Notes under the pieces: model-generated
Seen by the model: the letters and a program-made list of their open reading frames with translations, nothing else
Told to the model about the DNA's origin: nothing
Databases searched by the model: none
Shown here: piece after piece, positions 1-7,115 of the stretch
Position numbering within the stretch: position 1 is the first letter of the stretch
How the letters are laid out: every line of letters starts with the position of its first letter
Made by a program: the position numbers and the translations under genes
Source of the DNA: Parcubacteria group bacterium SW_4_49_11
GTDB lineage: Bacteria > Patescibacteriota > Minisyncoccia > SW-4-49-11
DNA length: 13,374 nucleotides
Assembly (NCBI GenBank): GCA_003021915.1
Contig: PXOY01000001.1
Span: forward strand, 1 to 13,374
Reading direction: 5' to 3'

Positions 1-471
1 CACCACTAATGTCGTCCCCGCTCGCTTTACAGAATTATCTACCTCGGTGTTCGAGGCTTTGACCGCTATATTGCCGTTTTCGTCTTTGCCCACTTCGTAT
101 CCGATATCCTCATTGCTGTCCGAAGCCTGCGGATCGCGCGGAATGGCGGCCAACTGGTCAGGCACCAACCCTGATAAATCTACGTAATAATCCGGGCAGT
201 TACTCGGGGCAACCGCTTCCGTATCGCACACTTCCTTATACGTGTTCACCTCTATCCCCGACGGGTATTGCCCATTCTTGTCTAGGGAATACTGCTCGAT
301 TCCGTCTTTGAGGGTGCCTACTTCGCTTTGCCGTTCGGCGTCGCGCGCCTTTCCTAACTGCCTCTGCGGGTTAATCGCCACGATGACTATCGCCGCTAAT
401 ATACCGATAGCCGCTACCACGAGCAAGACCTCCAGTAAGGTGAAGGCGCTTCTTTGAGGCGTGGTATTCAT
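1..471 (-). CDS. Type IV pilin / type II secretion pseudopilin, N-terminal part (cut by window edge)
   Basis: The minus strand is open from an ATG at 471 to the window edge (157 codons, no stop). The protein starts MNTTPQRSAFTLLEVLLVVA, a short basic leader followed by a class III prepilin signal with Phe at +1 and Glu at +5, then a hydrophobic helix (about residues 9-33). Next comes the usual pseudopilin stretch KARDAERQSEVGTLKDGIEQ and a YSLDKNGQYPSG motif, then a globular domain with DPQASD and GYEVGKD. Members of this family are cleaved by prepilin peptidase and polymerise into pili or pseudopili. The residue before the cleavage site is Ala, not the usual Gly. There is no clear SD before the start (AACAAAACCCGT). 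The 5' spacer is filled by a heptamer array. Which pilus or secretion system it serves cannot be told from this window. The family call is secure; the subtype is not. Confidence 0.9.
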   Translation of the reverse strand, partial: MNTTPQRSAFTLLEVLLVVAAIGILAAIVIVAINPQRQLGKARDAERQSEVGTLKDGIEQYSLDKNGQYPSGIEVNTYKEVCDTEAVAPSNCPDYYVDLSGLVPDQLAAIPRDPQASDSNEDIGYEVGKDENGNIAVKASNTEVDNSVKRAGTTLVV

Positions 472-499
472 ACGGGTTTTGTTTTGTTGCTATACATGT

Positions 500-576
500 A
501 TCCTACCATATACCTAATACTAAATACCAACTACTAAATACTATTTCCTTGCTACTCACTACCCGCTACATGCTAC
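500..576 (-). repeat. Heptanucleotide array, unit GTANNNN (often GTAGCNN)
   Basis: Eleven consecutive 7-bp units fill most of the 114-bp spacer between the symporter stop and the pilin start. On the plus strand each unit ends in TAC, except one TCC at 546-548. On the minus strand the units read GTAGCAT, GTAGCGG and so on, later drifting to GTATTTA. The last four plus-strand units all fit NNNCTAC. The same GTAGCNN unit recurs at 11541-11568 on the plus strand. The array lies where the pilin promoter and leader would be expected. It resembles, in form only, the short tandemly repeated repetitive (STRR) heptamers known in cyanobacteria. Function is unknown. Confidence 0.8.
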
Positions 577-585
577 TTTTTTCAT

Positions 586-2139
586 CTACCATAGATCTTC
601 ATCCTCTTCCTTCTCCGACCGAAACGGTCGCGTGAAGAAACTGCCTACACTCTCGACCACCGACCACAAAGCGTTGTCGTTCTCAAACTCCTTCACGACA
701 ACGTCCTCTCCGGTTTCGGCGCGAATTTCCTCAGCCTGTTTTTCTTGCTCCATTTCTTCTTCGTACGAGGTGCCGCTCGCGGCCCAGCGGTCCATAACCG
801 TGGAGGCGACGACGTCGCCGGTGACGTTTACGGAGGTGCGCATCATTTCCAAAATACGATCCACACCCAGAATCAGGGCGATGCCGGCCGTAGGGATGCC
901 TACGCTCGTGAGCACGGTGGCTAAAATGACCACGCCCACTCCCGGCGTCGCCGGCGTTCCGATGGATGAACCTACGGCGGTTAACGTAACCAAAACCAAC
1001 GTAGTAAGCGCCAATTCCATACCGTACACTTGAGCTAAAAAGACGGTAGCAAGCCCCTGGAAAAGCGCGGTGGCATCCATATTAATCGTGGCCCCGAGGG
1101 GTCCGACAAATTGCGAAGTCGACGGCCGCACCTTCAGTTTTTCTTGGGCCGTTTTCATCGTGAGCGGCAAAACTGCCACGGAACTTCCCGTAGAAAATGC
1201 CAAGAGCTGCAGTTCGCGTACCGCTCCCAAAAACCTCCACGGCGGAATACGCGCCACGAGCATAACAATGATCAGATAAACACAAAGGAGCAGCCCCAGT
1301 GCCAAAATCGTAGAGCCGACATACACGCCGAGACCGACGAGTGAATCCAGGCCGGTATTAAGGGTCAACTTGGCAATAAGGCCAAATACCGCTACCGGCG
1401 CTAAATACATGGCCCACTTCACCACCTTCATGGAGACTGACTGAACCGATCCGAACAAGTCCAGAAGCGGCTTGGACTTTTTGGGTTCCAAACTCACCAA
1501 CGCGAGGCCAAAAATAATCGCGAAGATGACCACCTGTAACATTTGTTGTTCTACTGCGGCATTTAACGGATTATCAGGAAACACAGACAGCACAGAGCTC
1601 GGTATTTCGGAGGGATTAAGGTCAGTTGATCCGGAACCGTTACCATTGTCGGTGCGAGAAGTGATGGAGGCGGGCAGAGAGGCGTTTTGTTGATAAAAAG
1701 ATACGTATGTACCGGGCTGTAACAGCGAAGCCACACCAATGCCGATAGTGATAGAAATAATGGTCGTCATGACAAAATAGGCCACCAGTCCGGCACCCAG
1801 CTTCTTTAACTGGTCCAGGCTTTCACTGGAGGCAATCCCCCGAATGACCGAGCTTACAACTAACGGAATAACCACCATCTGGACCAGCAACAGAAATATT
1901 TGGCCGGGCAACGCCAAAAATTCGCCCACCGACTTGCTAATCTGCGGCTCGAGAATCCCGGCGGTAGGCCCCAACGCGAATCCGATGAGGAGCCCGCAAA
2001 ACAGGCCGATAAGAATTTTCACCCAGAGTTGCGCTTCCAACAAATCGGTAAGCGCTCCCTCCGCGTAATGCTTGAGATTTTTCGGATGGAGTCTCTGGAT
2101 CGTATCAGACATACGTTTGTTGGAGATGACAACGTTCAC
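586..2139 (-). CDS. Dicarboxylate/amino acid:cation symporter (DAACS/SDF family, GltP/DctA-like)
   Basis: This 517-residue membrane protein couples uptake of an acidic amino acid or C4-dicarboxylate to sodium or protons. Family landmarks are in order: first helices at about 38-58 and 77-100, a Ser-rich hairpin 1 tip (STGSSVAVLP, 316-325), an NMDATA motif at 353-358, a hairpin 2 tip (GTPATPGVG, 394-402), and a final helix DRILEMMRTSVNVTGD (427-442). Arg434, Thr435, Asn438 and Asp442 match the GltPh substrate and sodium residues R397, T398, N401 and D405. GltPh D394, which binds the substrate amino group, is Glu431 here, and NMDGT is NMDAT. The TM3-TM4 loop (about 145-190) is long and Ser/Asn-rich, and a charged tail of about 65 residues follows the last helix. 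The start is GTG, chosen because GGGAGA lies 9 nt upstream. An ATG nine codons later has no SD. Substrate is uncertain. Confidence 0.93.
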   Translation of the reverse strand: MNVVISNKRMSDTIQRLHPKNLKHYAEGALTDLLEAQLWVKILIGLFCGLLIGFALGPTAGILEPQISKSVGEFLALPGQIFLLLVQMVVIPLVVSSVIRGIASSESLDQLKKLGAGLVAYFVMTTIISITIGIGVASLLQPGTYVSFYQQNASLPASITSRTDNGNGSGSTDLNPSEIPSSVLSVFPDNPLNAAVEQQMLQVVIFAIIFGLALVSLEPKKSKPLLDLFGSVQSVSMKVVKWAMYLAPVAVFGLIAKLTLNTGLDSLVGLGVYVGSTILALGLLLCVYLIIVMLVARIPPWRFLGAVRELQLLAFSTGSSVAVLPLTMKTAQEKLKVRPSTSQFVGPLGATINMDATALFQGLATVFLAQVYGMELALTTLVLVTLTAVGSSIGTPATPGVGVVILATVLTSVGIPTAGIALILGVDRILEMMRTSVNVTGDVVASTVMDRWAASGTSYEEEMEQEKQAEEIRAETGEDVVVKEFENDNALWSVVESVGSFFTRPFRSEKEEDEDLW

Positions 2140-2148
2140 TCGAGAACG

Positions 2149-2154
2149 TCTCCC
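2149..2154 (-). promoter_or_regulatory. Ribosome binding site deciding the GTG start of the symporter
   Basis: GGGAGA on the minus strand sits 9 nt before the GTG at 2139. It is the only convincing Shine-Dalgarno sequence before a gene in this window, and it supports the GTG over the ATG at 2112. Confidence 0.55.
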
Positions 2155-2177
2155 ATATGTTTGTTATAGATACTTGT

Positions 2178-2206
2178 ATTATATATCACCAGAGTCTACA
2201 TTCCAA
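2178..2206 (-). promoter_or_regulatory. Sigma70-type promoter of the symporter gene
   Basis: On the minus strand, TTGGAA (2206-2201) is followed after exactly 17 nt by a perfect TATAAT (2183-2178). The predicted transcript start is near 2171, giving a leader of about 32 nt that contains the SD. The match is by eye and the start has not been mapped. Confidence 0.65.
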
Positions 2207-2217
2207 ATTCTATTTGC

Positions 2218-2246
2218 TTGACGGAGCCGCAGGTGTGTGATATTTT
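2218..2246 (+). promoter_or_regulatory. Sigma70-type promoter of rpmH-rnpA-yidC
   Basis: TTGACG (2218-2223) is followed after 17 nt by TATTTT (2241-2246), predicting a start near 2253 and a leader of about 20 nt to the rpmH ATG. It is back to back with the symporter promoter in the same 133-bp gap, and no third gene lies between them. Confidence 0.55.
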
Positions 2247-2272
2247 CGATATATGTGATTTAAATATCTCGT

Positions 2273-2416
2273 ATGAAGACGCGCAATCGCGTAACCAAGA
2301 AGCGAAAGCATCAAAAAACACATGGCTTTTTACGGCGTATGCGACTCTATAAGCAGGGTAAGAGCAACGTGATTAAACGCCGACGCAAGAAAGGACGTCA
2401 TGAATTGACCGCCTAA
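2273..2416 (+). CDS. rpmH: 50S ribosomal protein L34
   Basis: A 47-residue, extremely basic protein that binds 23S rRNA in the large subunit. The centre and end match the family: KKRKHQKTHGFLRRM (residues 9-23, compare the canonical RKRKRxHGFRARM) and KRRRKKGRHELTA (35-47, compare RRRAKGRKRLTV). The usual MKRTFQPS opening is replaced by MKTRNRVT. An in-frame stop a few codons upstream rules out a longer start. No SD precedes the ATG. It begins the rpmH-rnpA-yidC cluster, with rnpA starting 9 nt after its stop. This cluster often lies next to dnaA, but here the upstream neighbour is a divergent transporter. Confidence 0.96.
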   Translation: MKTRNRVTKKRKHQKTHGFLRRMRLYKQGKSNVIKRRRKKGRHELTA

Positions 2417-2425
2417 GACGCGTTC

Positions 2426-2758
2426 ATGTTAGCCTCTCACCGTCGACTGCGGCGACCGGTTGAAATTCAAGACGTATTTCGAACGGGAGAGGCATTTTTT
2501 AGTCCGTACTGTAAAGTTGTGGCCCGTAACAGTCCAGACCGAGAAGAAAGCCGTTTCGCCGTCATTGTGGGAAAAAAAGCGGCAAAAAAGGCGGTCACCA
2601 GAAACCGTATTAAGAGGCGCCTCCGAGCGGCGATTCGAGAAAGTATTCCGTCTCTCGCGCATTCATCTGATATAATCGTGATAGGCAACGCGCGCGTGCT
2701 GGATGCTCCGTACGAAGATCTGGTCAGGCATCTGAGCGCTATCTTCTATAAGATCTAA
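2426..2758 (+). CDS. rnpA: Ribonuclease P protein component
   Basis: This 110-residue basic protein helps the RNase P RNA bind and process pre-tRNA 5' leaders. The family signature is clear: FAVIVGKKAAKKAVTRNRIK (about 44-63), holding the conserved RNR loop, followed by RRLRAAIRE. The N-terminal RLRRPVEIQDVFRTG matches the family's opening helix (usually ...F..v...G). Length is normal (family about 105-130). It lies 9 nt after rpmH and 10 nt before yidC, so the three are almost certainly co-transcribed. No SD is visible before the ATG. The RNase P RNA gene is not in this window. Confidence 0.96.
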   Translation: MLASHRRLRRPVEIQDVFRTGEAFFSPYCKVVARNSPDREESRFAVIVGKKAAKKAVTRNRIKRRLRAAIRESIPSLAHSSDIIVIGNARVLDAPYEDLVRHLSAIFYKI

Positions 2759-2768
2759 AACCTCTTTT

Positions 2769-3557
2769 ATGCAAGCGTTTTTCCATGAAGTGCTGTATCG
2801 GCCGTTATTTAATATACTCGCGTTTCTCTACAACAACATCGCTGGGGAAGACTTGGGAATCGCGATTGTGGTATTGGCCATTCTGGTCCGGTTGGTCATG
2901 TTCCCCATTTTTCAAATAAGCTTCAAAAATAATCAGCAAATGCAGAAAGTTCAACCGGAACTTAAAGAATTGCAACGCAAATACAAGAATGACCGCCAAA
3001 AAATGGTGGAGAAGCAAATGGAGCTTTTCCAAAAATACGAAATCAACCCCTTAATCATGTTCGTGCCCATTCTGTCCATCTTGTTTATTCAGTTGCCGAT
3101 TATTTTGATGGTGAATCGGATCACCCGGAACGCCTATGATCCGGACACGTTTCCTGAGGCATATTCGTGGGTAAACTTCCCCGACGCCTTCAATGAAGTC
3201 GCGTTCGGGTTTTTGAACATTAACTCCTCGGGAGGGAGCTTATGGATTTCCGTGCTTTTGGCACTGGTCATTTATTTGAATTTCCGACTCACTAGTCAGC
3301 AGATGCAAACGCAAAGCTCTCAGCAATCTTCGGACAAAAAATCCAACGAGCCAAGCATGGGTGAAGCTCTTCAGATGTCCATGCAGCAGATGAAATACGT
3401 CTTTCCGATACTCATGTTCTTCACCTCTTACTTTTTTCTTCCGCTCGCGCTTAGCATCTATATTCTGCCGACGATCACGTTTCTATTTGCCCAGCAATAC
3501 CTCACAAAACGCCTTACCGGTCAGACTAGTTCCGACGTCGGGCACCCTCCTTCGTAA
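2769..3557 (+). CDS. yidC: Membrane protein insertase YidC/Oxa1 (short form)
   Basis: This 262-residue insertase places and folds membrane proteins, alone or with SecYEG. It is the short form without the large periplasmic P1 domain of proteobacterial YidC. An N-terminal hydrophobic stretch (about 11-24) is followed by the first core helix, IAIVVLAILVRLVMFPIF (31-48). Arg41 corresponds to the conserved hydrophilic-groove arginine. A basic coiled cytoplasmic hairpin follows (about 52-90, MQKVQPELKELQRKYKNDRQ), then YEINPLIMFVPILSILFIQL (90-109) and the remaining helices at about 158-173, 210-222 and 224-241. A Gln/Ser/Met-rich segment (174-208) links helices near the C-terminus. There is no lipobox Cys. 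The usual next genes (jag/khpB, mnmE) are absent; a separate promoter and a glycan cassette follow. Confidence 0.95.
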   Translation: MQAFFHEVLYRPLFNILAFLYNNIAGEDLGIAIVVLAILVRLVMFPIFQISFKNNQQMQKVQPELKELQRKYKNDRQKMVEKQMELFQKYEINPLIMFVPILSILFIQLPIILMVNRITRNAYDPDTFPEAYSWVNFPDAFNEVAFGFLNINSSGGSLWISVLLALVIYLNFRLTSQQMQTQSSQQSSDKKSNEPSMGEALQMSMQQMKYVFPILMFFTSYFFLPLALSIYILPTITFLFAQQYLTKRLTGQTSSDVGHPPS

Positions 3558-3587
3558 CAACCAGATGCATTACTGTGTCCGCATACA

Positions 3588-3616
3588 TTGACAAAATTCG
3601 GGTTGTTTGATATCCT
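3588..3616 (+). promoter_or_regulatory. Sigma70-type promoter of the flippase-GT2-ligase cassette
   Basis: A perfect TTGACA (3588-3593) is followed after 17 nt by TATCCT (3611-3616). The predicted start is near 3623 and the flippase ATG lies about 21 nt downstream. This suggests the surface-glycan genes have their own promoter and do not depend on rpmH-rnpA-yidC read-through. Confidence 0.65.
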
Positions 3617-3643
3617 ACCTCCTTATCTCAACGCTATGTATTT

Positions 3644-5107
3644 ATGAGTTTTGCCAAACGTTTCACATTTAACGCGTTAATTCAGGTGATCGGCAAATTT
3701 GTCGTGCTGTTTATTAGCCTCGCGAACGTCAAACTCCTGACCACGTTTTTGGGGGTGGAAATATTCGGACAGTACACGACGATTATTACCTATGTCATTG
3801 TCCTCGGGATGATCGCTGACCTGGGACTGAACGTTATTCTGGCGCGCGAAATTGCCGAGCATGAAGAGCACGAAGACGCTCCCGAAGGCGCACGCAGTCA
3901 CGGCGCGGTGTCCAATATCTTCACTATGCGCCTCGCCGCTGTCATCTGCGTTATGCTTCTTGGAAGCGCGGCGGTCTGGCTCTTTCCGTATACTCCCCAG
4001 GTAAAACTTCTCACCATGCTTGCCGCCTTTGGCATGATCTTCATGTCGTTAGTGCAAGTATTTCATGGCGTATTTCAGAAACATCTGCGCACCGATAAAG
4101 TCATGATCGGTGATATTCTGTCACGCGTAGGGCTCTTGGCGGCGATCGGCGTCGCACTGGCCTTCAACTCGCTCGTACTCACCTGGGTGATTGTCGGATA
4201 CGTCCTCTCACAGATGGCGCAGTTCGCCTACATTTTCTGGAATATTCGCAAGTACTACAATGTGAGTTTGCAGACGGACATGACGTACTGGCGAACAACT
4301 ATGCGCAAGGCGCTCCCCATGTTCGTCATCATTACCCTGAACATCGTCTATTTTCAGATCGACAAGCTCATGCTCTCGGTCATGGACTCGCAAACCGCTG
4401 TCGGGTACTACGGAGCCGCGTATAAAATTCTCGAAATTTTGGTTACCTTCCCGGGCATGTTCGTGGGACTTCTCGTCCCGCTGATGACGAAACATTATCT
4501 CTATGCCCCCGAAAACTTTCAAAATGTTATTGATAAAGCGTTCAACATTCTCTATTCGTTAGCCATTCCGGTGGGGGTCGGCGGCGTTATTTTGGCTGAG
4601 CCCATTGTCCTCCTGATCTCGGGAGATGACTTTCTCCCGTCTCAATGGGCGCTCAAAGTTCTATTCGTCGCTGTTTCGTTCATTTTCGTTAGTAACATGT
4701 TCGGCCATATCCTCATTAGCACGAAGTATCAAGACCCGAGCATGGCGGCTTCTATTCTGGGAGCGGTGGCCAATATTGTGCTCAATCTCTTCCTGATTCC
4801 CATGTACTCCTTTATCGGAGCGGCGATTGCCACCGTCATCACGGAAGGATTGGTCTTCATTGCGTATCTGGTGCTTACGTTTACGTTCGTCAAACGCACG
4901 CCGCGCCTCAACTTCCTGCAAGTGTTCAAGGTGGTGTTGGCCACGAGCTTCATGACGGTCAGTCTCCTGTATCCCCCCCAAATACTCCCGCTCCCCTGGG
5001 ACGTGTTCGTACAAGCTCTGATCGGGGGATTTGTGTTCACGCTTACACTCTTCCTCTTTACGGGGCGCGACCTTCTATATAAGCTGTATATAATAGATAG
5101 AGCCTAG
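3644..5107 (+). CDS. Oligosaccharide/polysaccharide flippase (MOP superfamily, Wzx-like)
   Basis: This 487-residue polytopic membrane protein most likely flips a lipid-linked glycan across the membrane. The opening (RFTFNALIQVIGKFVVLFIS) and the following TTFLGVEIFGQYTTIITYVIVLGMIADLGLN have the family's typical arrangement, in which the first two helices precede a GxEYG-like turn (here GVEIFGQY). About 12-14 hydrophobic segments follow, with the mid-protein IDKLMLSVMDSQTAVGYYGAAYKI that marks Wzx/MurJ-type proteins. A charged acidic-His loop (about 71-86, EHEEHEDAPEGARSH) is unusual. The next gene starts 3 nt after the stop, and a ligase follows, so the context supports surface-glycan export rather than lipid II flipping. 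MurJ is a less likely alternative. There is no SD. A 3-codon reading frame (ATG TAT TTA TGA, 3636-3647) overlaps this start. Confidence 0.88.
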   Translation: MSFAKRFTFNALIQVIGKFVVLFISLANVKLLTTFLGVEIFGQYTTIITYVIVLGMIADLGLNVILAREIAEHEEHEDAPEGARSHGAVSNIFTMRLAAVICVMLLGSAAVWLFPYTPQVKLLTMLAAFGMIFMSLVQVFHGVFQKHLRTDKVMIGDILSRVGLLAAIGVALAFNSLVLTWVIVGYVLSQMAQFAYIFWNIRKYYNVSLQTDMTYWRTTMRKALPMFVIITLNIVYFQIDKLMLSVMDSQTAVGYYGAAYKILEILVTFPGMFVGLLVPLMTKHYLYAPENFQNVIDKAFNILYSLAIPVGVGGVILAEPIVLLISGDDFLPSQWALKVLFVAVSFIFVSNMFGHILISTKYQDPSMAASILGAVANIVLNLFLIPMYSFIGAAIATVITEGLVFIAYLVLTFTFVKRTPRLNFLQVFKVVLATSFMTVSLLYPPQILPLPWDVFVQALIGGFVFTLTLFLFTGRDLLYKLYIIDRA

Positions 5108-5110
5108 CGT

Positions 5111-5911
5111 ATGCCGGAAGTATCTGTTATTATTGTCTCTTACCAGGCCAAAACGTTTCTTTCCGGCTGTTTACGGTCCTTATCCAATCACATCGACACC
5201 TCGTACGAAATCATCATCGTGGAAAATAATTCCGGAGAAGATTTAGAATTTCTGAAAGACGAGTTTCCCGAAGTGCGCATTGTATATCATGACACGAATG
5301 CCGGCTTCGGAGGCGGAAATAACGTCGGAGTTCACCATGCGCACGGAGAATACCTGTTTTTCCTCAACCCCGATACCACGATGCAAAACGGTCAGTTCTC
5401 GGACGTCATAAGCAAGATGCGAGAAACCGAACACACCGGAGCCGTAGGACTGACGCTTATGAATGAAAACGGTCATCTGCAAGCTCATCAGTATGGACAA
5501 ACATTGACGCTCCCACGCCTTTGTAAGCAAAACTTTACGTCTCCTCAAGCTCCCTCAGAGCCGGTCGAATACACGGTATGGAAGCAGGTTGACTGGACCA
5601 GCGGCGGCGCGTTTGTCTGCTCGCGAACTGTCTTTGAGGAAGTGGGCGGATTTGATGAGGATTTCTTCCTTTATATGGAAGACATTGACTTAGGAAAACG
5701 CCTTACAGAAAGCGGTTATCAAAACTATTGGACCAATCTCCTGCGTGTCTTTCACGAAGAAGGCGGCACCGAGACGCTGCGGTTAACCACAAAACAACGC
5801 TACTACTCCTCGCAACGTCGCTACTTCCGCAAACACTTTGGGGTGTGGACTACGCCGCTTCTCCTGCCGTTTCATTGGCTTTTGTTACTCAAACTTCGTC
5901 TCTCGAACTAG
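5111..5911 (+). CDS. Family 2 glycosyltransferase (rhamnosyltransferase-like)
   Basis: A 266-residue GT-A fold enzyme predicted to transfer a sugar from a nucleotide-sugar donor to a growing glycan on the cytoplasmic face. The opening VSVIIVSYQAKTFLSGCLRS and VENNSGED (37-44) form the nucleotide-binding half. NAGFGGGNNVGV (63-74) and LNPDT (85-89) carry the NPD variant of the metal-binding DxD motif that is common in the WbbL-like rhamnosyltransferase branch. GGAFVCSRTVFEEVGGFDE (165-183) and FFLYMEDIDLGKRL (185-198, with Glu190-Asp191) match the acceptor and catalytic-base region. A hydrophobic C-terminal patch (about 249-261) could hold it at the membrane. It starts 3 nt after the flippase and ends 6 nt before the ligase. 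Donor and acceptor are not predictable here. The start has only a weak AGAG upstream. Confidence 0.92.
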   Translation: MPEVSVIIVSYQAKTFLSGCLRSLSNHIDTSYEIIIVENNSGEDLEFLKDEFPEVRIVYHDTNAGFGGGNNVGVHHAHGEYLFFLNPDTTMQNGQFSDVISKMRETEHTGAVGLTLMNENGHLQAHQYGQTLTLPRLCKQNFTSPQAPSEPVEYTVWKQVDWTSGGAFVCSRTVFEEVGGFDEDFFLYMEDIDLGKRLTESGYQNYWTNLLRVFHEEGGTETLRLTTKQRYYSSQRRYFRKHFGVWTTPLLLPFHWLLLLKLRLSN

Positions 5912-5917
5912 CGAGTT

Positions 5918-7114
5918 ATGCGAGTGCTGTATGCTTTGCTTATATTCACTGTCCTCCTCGGGCAACTTGTCCAACTTCCGCTCTTAGGCGGTGTCCTCAC
6001 CGATCTGGTGGTTCCCCTCTATCTGGGAGGATGGGCTATTCACTCCGTTCTTACCAAACGTTCCCTCTACGTGACGTCTTCGATTATCCTTGGGGTGTTA
6101 TTTCTGTTGTACGCAGCGTTCTCTTTGTTGATCAACGTCGGAGAACTGCCGGTCGAGAGCGGTATGTTCGGTTCTCTCGCCTACTGGATACGGCTCGCGC
6201 TTTACTTGGGCTTGCTGTTTCCTTTTACGCAAATGATGTCCGAAGACCGGCAAGGCACCCTGCGCCTTTTTCTTGACACGCTCATTTACACCGCTCTGGT
6301 TCTCGCGTTTCTCGGGTTTCTGCAACTCATTTTCGTTCCAGACTTTTCGTTTATGGCCCAATACGGCTGGGATCCGCACCAAGGCCGCCTCCTCGCGACC
6401 TGGTTTGACCCCAACTTTCTGGGCGGTTTCTTAGGTATGGCCTTGCTTGCCGTTCTCAGTCGACTTCTCTTTCATTGGGATGCCGGTCCCCGAGCGCTTA
6501 TCTCCCTCTATAGCCTGCGATACCTCGGATTCGGAGCAATCTTAACTCTGGCGTTGGTTCTCACGTTTTCTCGGAGCGCGTTACTAGGATTTTTAGTGGG
6601 GATGACCATTCTGTTTCTTTTCAAATCGTGGCGCGCGTTTTTGTTGGCGATTGCGGTTGGTGCGCTGTTCTTTGTTTCTATCCCCCGCCTGCAAGAACGC
6701 GTGGAAGGTGCTCTCGACGTGGACGAAACCGCCAAACTCCGGCTCAAGTCCTGGAATCGAACGCTCACAGACATCGAACAGACGCCATGGATCGGCCAAG
6801 GATACAATACGCTCCGGTATCGCGCTGTCAATCCCGCCAGTCTCAACACCGCTTCCGGACGGGACAACAGCCTCTTAACCATGTGGTTGACCACCGGGTT
6901 GCCCGGCATGCTGCTGTTCTTGGGCGTATTCGCTCACAAATGGCTCCAGTTTGTTCTTATCTATTTCCGTCCGGACCAATATACAAAAGAAACGCGGAGC
7001 TTCGCATTAACGGGCCTCTCCATCATCGCCCTTATTATCGTACACTCGATGTTTGTACACAGTCTGGTGTACCCGCATATTTTGCCGTTCCTGCTGATGT
7101 TTTTAGCGTTTTAG
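5918..7114 (+). CDS. O-antigen ligase / polymerase-like membrane protein (Wzy_C/WaaL family)
   Basis: A 398-residue protein with about ten hydrophobic helices. It is predicted to join or polymerise lipid-linked glycans at the outer face of the membrane. Family marks are GRLLATWFDPNFLGG (156-170, the F.nPN region), LTFSRSALLGF (215-225), and after a long extracellular loop RLKSWNRTL (275-283) with TPWIGQGYNTLR (289-300). The region GRDNSLLTMWLTTGLPG (314-330) corresponds to the family's aHNxyL...GlpG box. In WaaL this box contains a conserved His, but here the residue is Asp316, so chemistry or substrate may differ. It is the third gene of the flippase-GT2 cassette, 6 nt after GT2. The C-terminus ends inside its last helix. 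Sequence alone does not separate ligase from polymerase or protein O-glycan ligase. Confidence 0.85.
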   Translation: MRVLYALLIFTVLLGQLVQLPLLGGVLTDLVVPLYLGGWAIHSVLTKRSLYVTSSIILGVLFLLYAAFSLLINVGELPVESGMFGSLAYWIRLALYLGLLFPFTQMMSEDRQGTLRLFLDTLIYTALVLAFLGFLQLIFVPDFSFMAQYGWDPHQGRLLATWFDPNFLGGFLGMALLAVLSRLLFHWDAGPRALISLYSLRYLGFGAILTLALVLTFSRSALLGFLVGMTILFLFKSWRAFLLAIAVGALFFVSIPRLQERVEGALDVDETAKLRLKSWNRTLTDIEQTPWIGQGYNTLRYRAVNPASLNTASGRDNSLLTMWLTTGLPGMLLFLGVFAHKWLQFVLIYFRPDQYTKETRSFALTGLSIIALIIVHSMFVHSLVYPHILPFLLMFLAF

Positions 7115-7115
7115 G

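Noticed and set aside
2140..2272. Replication origin next to rpmH
   Set aside because: No DnaA-box cluster and no dnaA in the window; the gap is explained by two promoters.
5728..6276. 182-codon plus-strand reading frame across the GT2/ligase junction
   Set aside because: It lies out of frame over two well-supported genes, has low-complexity Arg/Ser-rich content and resembles no family.
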